A stretch of DNA of 64,000 bases from Polyangia bacterium (GTDB lineage Bacteria; Myxococcota_A; Polyangia; Nannocystales; Nannocystaceae), in contig JAUIKS010000032.1 in the NCBI GenBank assembly GCA_030430565.1, positions 1 through 64,000 of the forward strand, read 5' to 3'. The position numbers and the translations under genes are program-made. The notes beneath the pieces are model-generated. The model was not told where the DNA came from and ran no database searches. It was given only the letters and a program-made list of their open reading frames with translations. Positions 28,506 through 35,902 of the stretch are shown piece by piece (the stretch's first letter is position 1; the number at the start of each line of letters is the position of its first letter).

Positions 28506-28523
28506 AGATTTAGCAGATTTAGC
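28506..28523 (-). repeat. Two tandem AGATTTAGC units before a start codon
   Basis: The 9-base unit AGATTTAGC is repeated directly twice, 9 bases upstream of ATG 28496 of the minus-strand gene, in otherwise GC-rich DNA. It may be an operator or part of a promoter. Confidence 0.35.
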
Positions 28524-28542
28524 GCGTTCGCGGGGGGCTTTC

Positions 28543-28950
28543 TCAACGCGGCGCGACGCGACCGCCAAGCGCGAAGCGCCCTGGGCCGATCAGCGCGAGC
28601 GCGAGGAACACGAGCCCGGCCTCGATCGCGTGGCTCGCCGCGCCGAAGGAGTCGCCCTTGCCGAGATGCATCGCCGCCGCGACGGTCATCGTCGCCACCA
28701 GCGCGGCGCAGGACGGGCGGAACAGGACGCCCAGCGCGAGCAGCAGCCCCCCGCCGAACTCCGAGAACGCGCCGAGGAAGCCCCACAGCTCGGGAGGGCC
28801 GAAGCTCACGCCGACGTACTTCATCGCGCCGCCGAGCTTGGTCCAGGTCGCGACGCCGCCCGAGAGCTTGGGCCACCCGTGGAACATGAACATCGCGCCC
28901 ATGCCCACGCGCATGAGCAGCAGGCCGTGATCTCGATAGCGATCATGCAT
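28543..28950 (-). CDS. DoxX family membrane protein
   Basis: A 135-aa protein with four predicted membrane helices in the DoxX/TQO-small-subunit arrangement. MRVGMGAMFMFHGWPKLSGG is the typical first helix and HG(W/Y)PK motif. GFLGAFSEFGGGLLLALG and LVATMTVAAAMHLGKG follow, with a last helix AGLVFLALALIGPG. DoxX proteins associate with membrane redox reactions (thiosulfate:quinone, oxidoreductases) but most homologues are uncharacterised. ATG 28950 (MHDRYRDHG) is preferred to the in-frame start at 28974. It shares strand and close spacing with the next gene (46 bases). Confidence 0.85.
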   Translation of the reverse strand: MHDRYRDHGLLLMRVGMGAMFMFHGWPKLSGGVATWTKLGGAMKYVGVSFGPPELWGFLGAFSEFGGGLLLALGVLFRPSCAALVATMTVAAAMHLGKGDSFGAASHAIEAGLVFLALALIGPGRFALGGRVAPR

Positions 28951-29046
28951 GCTTGCGAGTGTTGGCGCGAACACCCGTCCCCGTCAACACCGTTGCCGGT
29001 CGCTCGATCCTCGTGTCGACCGTGGCGCGCGCTGCCCGGGGCCTCG

Positions 29047-29089
29047 GCTATGTCTCGAAAACCACATTAACCGTGGACCGCGACATAGC
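29047..29089 (-). terminator. Nested inverted repeat over the stop codon of the propeller lipoprotein gene
   Basis: GCTATGTC (29047-29054) pairs with GACATAGC (29082-29089), with an inner CCAC/GTGG pair (29062-29065/29073-29076) around the stop codon TAA at 29067-29069. The nested stem-loop could terminate transcription or be a protein-binding site. Confidence 0.35.
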
Positions 29090-30368
29090 TCGGCCCGGCC
29101 GCGCTCGGCCACGCGATCGTGTGGGTCAGCGTCATCGCCTCGAGGTCGAGCACGTAGAGCGCGCCGCTGGCGACCCCGCCGAGCAGCCCGACCCCCGGCT
29201 CAGCCCGCGCGAGGCCGAGGGGGAACGCGTTGACCCCCGGGAGCTCGATCGTCCCGGTGATCGCCGAGGGCGTCACCATGGTGTCCACGCGCGACACCAC
29301 CAGCGATCCGAACAGCGTCGACGTCACCGCGAGCTCGCCGCTGGGGCCCAGGCTGGTGACCGGGTAGGGGATGCCGCCCGGCGCCGGCCCCTGCTCGAGC
29401 ACCACCGGCGCGGCCGGGTCGCTCACGTCGACGAGGGTGTAGTTCGGCGCCCCCTGCGAGTTCGCCACCGCCACGAGCGCGCGGTCGGGGTAGTCGCCGG
29501 TGAAGGTCACGCCCGAGGGATCATCGGAGACCGCGAGCGGCGGCGAGAGCGAGCCCTCGACGTCGGCGGTCGAGAACACGCGGATCGCCCCGTCGCCGGC
29601 GAGGTTGATCACCCCCAGCGCGCCGTCGGGCGAGAGCTCGACCTGCTCCGGGCGCGCGCCGACCTCGACGTCGGCGACGATCGCCGCGCTCGCGAGATCG
29701 ATGATCGTCATGGTGCTCCCGACCGTGTCCGCGTCGCCGTAGTTCGCGGTGTAGGCGACCTGTCCGTCGGGGCTGATCGCGATCCCCATGGGCGCGTGCG
29801 CCGGCGTGAGCGTGACCGTCTCGGACAGGCTCGGGAGGTCGACCAGCACCAGCGCGTTGCCGCCGGGGAGCTCGCCGAGCCCGAGCGTCGCGCCGATGGT
29901 CCCCTGAAAGAAGCCGGGCCCGACCGCGACCAGCGCCGTCTGCCCGTCGGGCGTGACCGCGACCTCGATCGGCCCCGGGGCGTGATCGAGCGCGACCACG
30001 CCGTGCAGCGCCTCCTCCCGCGACGCGCCGGCGAGCACCAGCTCGAGATCGAGGACCGAGATCGTCTTGTCGAGCCAGTCCGCCGTGACGACGAAGCGCG
30101 CGGGCAGCTGCGCCGGCTCGCCGGTCTCACCGGTCTCACCGGTCTCACCGGTCTCGCTGTCGCTGTCGCTGTCAGTTTCGCCGGTCGCGCTCGTGCTCGC
30201 GTCGCTGACCGCCGCCGTCGAGCCGCCCGCGCTGGTCGTGGGCGCGACGCTCGTCGCCGCGTCGCTCGCCATCTCGCCGTCGTCGCCGCAGGCCATCGCT
30301 GGGCCGAAGCTCGACAGCAGCAGAAGCAGCAGCGAGCAGGCGGGTCGTCCCGAGCGTCGTTGAATCAT
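29067..30368 (-). CDS. YVTN-type beta-propeller lipoprotein
   Basis: A 433-aa lipoprotein. The signal peptide is LLLLLLSSFGPAMAC with lipobox AMAC. A Thr/Ser/Glu linker follows (GETGETGETGE from a 9-base tandem repeat at 30121-30156). A propeller of YVTN/surface-antigen type repeats comes next: FVVTADWLDKTISVLDLE, EVAVTPDGQTALVAV, GIAISPDGQVAYTANYGDADTV, QVELSPDGALGVINL. These ~40-residue blades match YVTN repeats used for surface binding. No enzymatic residues recognised. ATG 30368 is preferred to 30380. It sits directly downstream of the integrase fragment on the same strand. Confidence 0.82.
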   Translation of the reverse strand: MIQRRSGRPACSLLLLLLSSFGPAMACGDDGEMASDAATSVAPTTSAGGSTAAVSDASTSATGETDSDSDSETGETGETGETGEPAQLPARFVVTADWLDKTISVLDLELVLAGASREEALHGVVALDHAPGPIEVAVTPDGQTALVAVGPGFFQGTIGATLGLGELPGGNALVLVDLPSLSETVTLTPAHAPMGIAISPDGQVAYTANYGDADTVGSTMTIIDLASAAIVADVEVGARPEQVELSPDGALGVINLAGDGAIRVFSTADVEGSLSPPLAVSDDPSGVTFTGDYPDRALVAVANSQGAPNYTLVDVSDPAAPVVLEQGPAPGGIPYPVTSLGPSGELAVTSTLFGSLVVSRVDTMVTPSAITGTIELPGVNAFPLGLARAEPGVGLLGGVASGALYVLDLEAMTLTHTIAWPSAAGPSYVAVHG

Positions 30369-30428
30369 GGCGACGAGCATGCCCCTGCGGGGCGCGTCGC
30401 GGCAAGCCGGCGGCCGACCGTGACCGCG

Positions 30429-30591
30429 CTACCGAAGCTCGTCGGGGCCGCGCAGCTGCAGGATCGCGTCGTCGAGGGCCTGGGGCGCGAGATGCATGTA
30501 CACCTCGGTGGTCGAGGCCCTCGCGTGCCCCGCCAGCTCCTGGATCGTTCGCAGCGGGACGCCGCGCATGGCGAGGTGTGAGCAGAAGGTG
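30429..30591 (-). pseudogene. Integrase (tyrosine recombinase), C-terminal fragment separated by element
   Basis: On the minus strand this stretch reads FCSHLAMRGVPLRTIQELAG, then a catalytic His and Tyr (GHARASTTEVYMHLAP) and ends at TAG 30429. It supplies exactly the part missing from the integrase truncated at 44535: the reading phase and the partially duplicated HTFC codons join at AGCAGAAGGTG. It has no start of its own, so it is inactive. The join predicts a 373-aa intact integrase (323 + 50 residues) with R, K, HxxR, H and Y all present. Confidence 0.88.
30581..30591. repeat. 11-bp direct repeat, left end of element
   Basis: AGCAGAAGGTG, identical to 44534-44544. It codes, on the minus strand, for part of the conserved HTFC of the integrase. 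Confidence 0.88.
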
Positions 30592-30841
30592 AACTCAACC
30601 CCTGGACCCGCCAGTCAGCCCGACCGTGCCCACGCTCGCGGAACCCCCGGGTTTTCGCGCGCGCGCGCCAGGAGGTCATTGTGCGCGAGTACGCGCTGGA
30701 ACTCTCGGCACGAGTCCCGTATGCGTCTCGGATCCGCAGGAGTCCGCGTCGCCACGTGCACGCGGAGACACGTTGAGCCACGCGTTGAGCGAGCTCGCCA
30801 GGACGAGCGTCTCGAGCGGTCGCGCTGTCGCGAATCACACA

Positions 30842-33800
30842 CTAGAGATCGCGGATCGTATCGATGACGCGGCGTAGATGCTCCGCCGAGAACGCCTCGC
30901 CGACCGCGACGCGCAGCCCGTTCTCGAGAACCACGAACAGCTCTCGACCGTGATGTAGCGCCGCGCCCGCGGGCCAGGCGGGCGGCGTCGCCGCGTCTGA
31001 CGGCGCTTGACCCATGATCGCGTGGATCGGCGAGTCGTGCTTAAAGGGGTCGTACGTCCACGCTCCGGTCGCCGGCTTCGCCGTCAACCGATACTGCGCA
31101 GGCGCGTAGGAGGTGTACACGAAGCCGAGCGGGTTGAGCTGCGCGAACAGGTCCAGACGCGTTCGCAGAATCGCCTCACCCAGCGGCTCGCCGCGGACGA
31201 GGCGCTCGAGCACGTTATGCCCGAACTCGCTCGCCAGCAGCGTGGACACCTTGATCTCCGTGCCGATCACGCCGGCGGCGTTAAGCAGCCGGAAGCTCTG
31301 CATAAAGCTGCCCACCGTTTTTGAGTTCGCCTCTAACGAGTCGCACGCGTTGATAAACACCAACGGGTTGCGCGCGAAGGGCTCCCACTCGAGGACGTTT
31401 AAGTCCGATGAGTAGATTCGGCTCTTTGTCTTGCCGTTCTCGTCGGGATCGTCGGCGCCGACGGTCAAGAAAACGCCCTCGCTCGCGCTCTCGCAGTGAC
31501 AGAAAAAATACAGGAGATGGTGCGTCGAATTCTCGAGCGTTTGAATAATCTCTCCGCGTTTGCGCTTCTGCGTCACGTTCACCACGGACGCCGTGTCGGT
31601 CGCGTTGGAGCCGTCGCCGACAGCCTCGATCACCTGCTCGTGGTTGCTGATGTATTGAAACGGGTAGCTCGCCATCAGCACCTCGACGGGCTCCCCCGCT
31701 TCGTGCTTCGCGTTCTTCAACACCGGCAGCGTTACGTGCTCACCGTCGCCGCTGGGTGCCGCGATCTGGAGTGGTTGCTCGATCTTGTGGCGGACGCCCC
31801 AGAACCCGAAGGGGCAGACCGTCTGGCTGGCTATCGCAGGGTCCTTCTGGGGGCAGTCGTCGCGCCCGCTGCACGCCGCGAAGCTCTCGAGCAACGCGCG
31901 CCGCGCCCGGTAGCGCGCGCTGCCGGCGGGATCATCGGCGACCGCCGGGTCCTCGGGCGGCTCCGCGAATACCCCGCAGAGCGTCGGCCTCTCGCCCTCG
32001 TTGCCTCGATAGATGGGGTAGTCGTACAGCGTAGCCCACGGCAGGCTCAACGAAGACTCGCTCACGCGCGCGATCGATATGGTTCCCGGTCGCGCGAGCG
32101 CGGCCGTGAAGTCCTTCACCCATGGTTGTTCGGCGCCCGCTCGCTCGATAAACAGCTCTCGGTACAAGGCCGATCCGCGTCGCGCCAATTCGACGATCCA
32201 GCTGGCGCGCCATGCACGTACGTGCTCATCCAGCGGCACACGCTTGGAGAAATTGTATTGGACCCCGTGGACGTCACGCAGGAGTTTTTGAAGCCCGCCG
32301 CTCGCGTTCTCGATCTTGCCGTAGGCGAAGGTCAAGAGCGCGTGGAAGCCGAGCTGGCCCTCCGATGATGGATCGCCGGGATCCGAGGGCGCGCCAGGCG
32401 TCGCGCCGGTGTCGTCCGCGTCTACCCCGCTCACGGACATTCCGTCGGCGCCCGGCTGCCCTGAGAGGTCCGTGGTCTGGGGATCCGTCGCGTCGCCCTG
32501 GGGGGCTGTCTCGCTAAACACCCCGATCCAGTGCGTCCCGCTCTTCGCTTCATTACTGAAGATATTGACCGTCGGCGTCATCATCGCCCTGATCTCATTC
32601 AGGTCGTACGGGACGATGTAGTCGGTCTCGAGCACGCACGAGGCGCTGTCCGGCTCAGGGAGACCTTCACCCGGCGCGGGCGGGGGGACGACCTTGTGAC
32701 GTACAACGATCGATTGCAGCATGTTGTGACGAAAATAGACGCAGATCCTGATCCGCAGCTCGTCGTCGGCGAGCGCGGTCACGGCGGTCTGTACCAGGTC
32801 GCTAGGGCCGGAGCTGTAGAACTTAATCTCGTGGACCGGCTGCTTGATCTCGGCGTCGCCCTCCTCGGCGAACAGCACGACCGAAAGCGGCACCTCGTCC
32901 GTGATCCGGCTCATCTCCGTCAACGCGTTGTTCGCGTCGCGCGAAGCGGTCGCGTCTTGGTTGCGCGCGGGGTCGTCAAACCGGAACTGCAGCCACGCCT
33001 CACGCCCCTTCACGAGCGGTCGTGGCTTCGGCGCCTTCGCGGGCGCCTTCTCAGCGCTTGTCCACACCAGCGCGCGTCGTCGGTCTTCGACCTCATCGAA
33101 GCCTGAGACGGTCTCTTCGACCCCGGGGGCACCCCACCCCTCGACCAGGCCAGGGGCGATACTCCGTACCCTGTGGTACAGTTCAGTGTACGCCTCGAGC
33201 GCCTCGCGGACGCTCTTCGGCGGGTCCTCGCTCCATCGTTTGTCAAACGCATCCGCGACCTTTCTTACATTCTCGACCCGGCTGCGCTCGCTCCGATCGT
33301 CGCTCGGGCTGTCGCCGAGCAGATCGATGAGGTCACGCGATTTTGCCGTGTGAATTACGTCCGTGTATTCTCGTAGCGCGGACAGCAGGTTGAGAGAACG
33401 CTCCGCGTCCGGGTGCAGGAACAGGAGCCAGTCGACCCTCCGCGTCGCGCCCGCGCTGGCGAGCGCGTTGAGGCCGACGCGAACGGCCTGGTCGATCGGG
33501 AAGCTCATGTCGAGCGCGCGGTGAAAGCCGCCGAACAGGACCTTCGCCGCCTCCAGGTCGTCGGCGAGCCCGCGGGTGTATAGAAGCGCCGCGCAGCCGG
33601 GGCGAGAGTGCGTACCGGTCAGCAAGCGGCGAGCGAGCATCACGACGTGGCCGTCTCGCGGCGTGGCGGCGAGGTCGTGGATGATGATCATCCGCGTCGG
33701 CGACGTGAGCGTTCGCGTCACGATCTGCTCGCGTCGCCGCTCGAGATCGTCCGTGTCCTCGAGCACGAGGTGATAAACCGCCGCGTGTCCCTTGGGACGG

Positions 33801-34336
33801 GTCCCAACGACGCGCTCTCGCCACTCAGCAAATTCGCCGATATCCGCGATCAGGGTGTCTTTAAGATCGCGCGAGTATTTGCTCCCATCCGCGGAGAGCC
33901 AGACGCCCCCTGACTCGACGATGTACGGCAGCGCGAGGGGCGGCGACGGCGTCGTGCTCCCGCCGACAAAGCCGCGAACGACGGGGAGCTTCTCGGCGAG
34001 CGCGTTGGGGAGGATGTCGCGCTCCCACGAGAGCTGCTCGAGCTCGCCGTGTATCTTGATCGTGACGCGCCCGAGCAGCGCCGGGCTCGGGGCCCCCGGA
34101 TCCAGCGACAAGGTCCGCGTCGTCTCTAGGGTCGGGTGAAGCTCGGCGAGCAGCTTATCGGCGATGAGTCGCGGGAGCCTGGCGAGGCCCTCATCCCGGA
34201 GCGCGAATTCCTCGTTTTTTTTCTCGGTCTCGCGGCCTGTACGTCCGTCCCGAACGACGCGCTCGGCGTAGACGGTGTCGCCGAGCCGCGAGACCTCGAT
34301 GACGACGTCGTAAACAGGGGGGGTCTCGAAGCTCAT
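30842..34336 (-). CDS. CHAT-domain protein (caspase/separase-like protease)
   Basis: A 1164-aa protein. The C-terminal part carries the CHAT fold signature: the His in LLYFFCHCESA (His ~947) and the catalytic Cys in LVFINACDSLE (Cys ~998), with VIGTEIKVSTLLASEFGHNVL after it. CHAT proteases include separase-related and type III-E CRISPR-associated enzymes. The N-terminal ~700 residues are unassigned; they contain a beta-rich region with KIHGELEQLSWER (residues ~90-105), an Asp/Gly/Pro-rich linker (~590-650) and mixed alpha/beta sequence, perhaps sensor or partner-binding. No signal peptide or membrane helix. It is the end gene of the minus arm, 60 bases from the transglutaminase-like gene. 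Activity and substrate are inferred from motifs only. Confidence 0.84.
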   Translation of the reverse strand: MSFETPPVYDVVIEVSRLGDTVYAERVVRDGRTGRETEKKNEEFALRDEGLARLPRLIADKLLAELHPTLETTRTLSLDPGAPSPALLGRVTIKIHGELEQLSWERDILPNALAEKLPVVRGFVGGSTTPSPPLALPYIVESGGVWLSADGSKYSRDLKDTLIADIGEFAEWRERVVGTRPKGHAAVYHLVLEDTDDLERRREQIVTRTLTSPTRMIIIHDLAATPRDGHVVMLARRLLTGTHSRPGCAALLYTRGLADDLEAAKVLFGGFHRALDMSFPIDQAVRVGLNALASAGATRRVDWLLFLHPDAERSLNLLSALREYTDVIHTAKSRDLIDLLGDSPSDDRSERSRVENVRKVADAFDKRWSEDPPKSVREALEAYTELYHRVRSIAPGLVEGWGAPGVEETVSGFDEVEDRRRALVWTSAEKAPAKAPKPRPLVKGREAWLQFRFDDPARNQDATASRDANNALTEMSRITDEVPLSVVLFAEEGDAEIKQPVHEIKFYSSGPSDLVQTAVTALADDELRIRICVYFRHNMLQSIVVRHKVVPPPAPGEGLPEPDSASCVLETDYIVPYDLNEIRAMMTPTVNIFSNEAKSGTHWIGVFSETAPQGDATDPQTTDLSGQPGADGMSVSGVDADDTGATPGAPSDPGDPSSEGQLGFHALLTFAYGKIENASGGLQKLLRDVHGVQYNFSKRVPLDEHVRAWRASWIVELARRGSALYRELFIERAGAEQPWVKDFTAALARPGTISIARVSESSLSLPWATLYDYPIYRGNEGERPTLCGVFAEPPEDPAVADDPAGSARYRARRALLESFAACSGRDDCPQKDPAIASQTVCPFGFWGVRHKIEQPLQIAAPSGDGEHVTLPVLKNAKHEAGEPVEVLMASYPFQYISNHEQVIEAVGDGSNATDTASVVNVTQKRKRGEIIQTLENSTHHLLYFFCHCESASEGVFLTVGADDPDENGKTKSRIYSSDLNVLEWEPFARNPLVFINACDSLEANSKTVGSFMQSFRLLNAAGVIGTEIKVSTLLASEFGHNVLERLVRGEPLGEAILRTRLDLFAQLNPLGFVYTSYAPAQYRLTAKPATGAWTYDPFKHDSPIHAIMGQAPSDAATPPAWPAGAALHHGRELFVVLENGLRVAVGEAFSAEHLRRVIDTIRDL

Positions 34337-34396
34337 GAGCTGCTCTCCGTTGAGGTTTGGCGGTTCGCGGGGGGTCGGTCGAGTTCGCGCGGGCGC

Positions 34397-35638
34397 TCAC
34401 TCCATCGGCAGCATGCCCTCGGCGCGGAGCGTAGAGACGTCGTGAAGCTTCATCGCGCCGGTGAGCTTCCAGAATTTCGCGGAGGCGACCCCCTGGCTGT
34501 GCGCGTCGGCGAACGAGTGGGTGCCGATCTGTGTCGTCTCGAGGAAGTCCCACTTTCCGCCGCCGTCGCTGTTGTCCCACGCGAGGAAAGCGTGGCCCGG
34601 CACGACGACGATTCCCGGGTTCAGCGACGCCGCCTCGAGCAGGCTCGCCATCAGCACAGTGCCGTCAATACAATTCGCGGACTTATTCGCTATAGCCTCG
34701 CGAGGGAGGCGAACGCGCTGGTGGACCTCGTCGGGCCCGCCGCCGAACGAGATCACCGAATTGATGTAGCGGATATCCGCGTTCTTGGCCGCGTTAAACA
34801 GCGCCTCGACCTGGGCTCGAACCGCCGCTGGACTTGGATCTTGATATCCGATCATCACGTTCCCGTCGACGTGCTCGACGGCCGCGCGCAGGAGCTGCTG
34901 CACCGCGTCGGCGTTGGGGGTGACCCACGCGGCCAGCGTGTGCGAGAGATCCGTGAGCTCGCCCGTGAGCGGGTCCGGGACCTTGAGTGGGAGGCTCGTG
35001 CGCGGCAGCAGCGGGACCTGGAGCGTGCAGTGCTCTTCGACCAGCGTCGCCGTGTTCTGTCCGTATCCCAGGATGTCGATCCGCGCGTGCACGGTGGCGT
35101 TGGTGACCTCGCGGAGCGCTCGCGTCTTCTCGGGGAAGAATGACGGGAGGTGGCGGATCGTCAGCGGCTCCGCGTCAGGCTTGATCTCGCGAATGTCGAT
35201 CGACTGCGCGGAGTAGCCCTCGACCCACGTCACGAACCGCAGTCGCGCGATGTTGTCGACGCCCAGGGACGGGGCCCCTGGCTGCGCCATCTTCTTTGTC
35301 ACCTTGTACTCGACGAGGGGCATCGTCTCGCTCGTCATCAAGTGGACGGACCCGGTGGGGACGTAGGCGGCGCGGAGTCGGACGCGCGCGGTGATGCCGG
35401 TCGTCTCGCTGCCCATCTCCTCGCCGTACCAGCGTCCGGGGGCGCCCGCGCTCTCGGCCTCCTCGTCCGAGTTAGCGAGCTCGCGCTGCAGCGCATTGAG
35501 CTCCGCGAGCTCATCGGCCAGCTGGGCGAAATCGCGGCTCGAGCTCGAGCCGTCGCGCTTCAGTCGCTGCAAACGGAGACGGAGTTTGCGAAGCTTCAAA
35601 ATATGCGTTTCGCGCGTGTTTTCGTTTGAGTCTGTCAT
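34397..35638 (-). CDS. Transglutaminase-like cysteine protease
   Basis: A 413-aa protein. The C-terminal ~130 residues match the transglutaminase/papain-like fold: catalytic Cys in KSANCIDGTVLMASLLEA (C323), His in VVPGHAFLAWD (H349), and a following acidic DFLETTQ. Such domains in bacteria cleave or crosslink proteins. The first ~65 residues form a charged coil (RLRLQRLKRDG, ADELAELNALQREL). A central beta-rich segment contains repeated VRLR and VTW strands. No signal peptide. It begins the minus arm, divergent from the metalloprotease-amidase gene, and shares a promoter region with stacked palindromes. Whether it processes the neighbouring CHAT proteins is unknown but attractive. Confidence 0.8.
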   Translation of the reverse strand: MTDSNENTRETHILKLRKLRLRLQRLKRDGSSSSRDFAQLADELAELNALQRELANSDEEAESAGAPGRWYGEEMGSETTGITARVRLRAAYVPTGSVHLMTSETMPLVEYKVTKKMAQPGAPSLGVDNIARLRFVTWVEGYSAQSIDIREIKPDAEPLTIRHLPSFFPEKTRALREVTNATVHARIDILGYGQNTATLVEEHCTLQVPLLPRTSLPLKVPDPLTGELTDLSHTLAAWVTPNADAVQQLLRAAVEHVDGNVMIGYQDPSPAAVRAQVEALFNAAKNADIRYINSVISFGGGPDEVHQRVRLPREAIANKSANCIDGTVLMASLLEAASLNPGIVVVPGHAFLAWDNSDGGGKWDFLETTQIGTHSFADAHSQGVASAKFWKLTGAMKLHDVSTLRAEGMLPME

Positions 35639-35675
35639 GCTGCTTCCACCTCAGAGCCTGTCTTCATTTGTGCTA

Positions 35676-35730
35676 ACAGTGTAATAATACCACAGTGTGC
35701 ACTGTCGCGGTTTTGACCGCGGAATATTCC
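35676..35730. promoter_or_regulatory. Stacked palindromes in the divergent promoter of the element
   Basis: In the 264-base gap 35639-35902, ACAGTGT occurs twice 16 bases apart (35676, 35692). The second copy is part of the palindrome ACAGTGTGCACTGT (35692-35705). CGCGGTTTTGACCGCG (35706-35721) and GGAATATTCC (35721-35730) are perfect inverted repeats right after it. Between the ACAGTGT copies lies an AT-rich TAATAATAC, giving a TATTAT-like -10 for the minus gene. This is a plausible bidirectional promoter with operator sites. Confidence 0.55.
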
Positions 35731-35902
35731 CTGGGCGAAATTGTTCATTCGGTCGAACGCGAGCGAGACGTGCGCGTTCGCTCGACGAGCCATAAAACGC
35801 CATCGGCTCGCCTTGCCTTGCCTCGGTACGAGCGATGTGGTCTCCTGTGCGTGGCTGGTGAACTGGGTAGCTCGCTCGCCATCGATGATTTTCGACGGAG
35901 GA

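Noticed and set aside
30365-30838. 157-codon minus-strand frame at the left end of the element
   Set aside because: It is Arg/Ser-rich without motifs; the meaningful frame here is the integrase tail in another phase (30591 to 30429).
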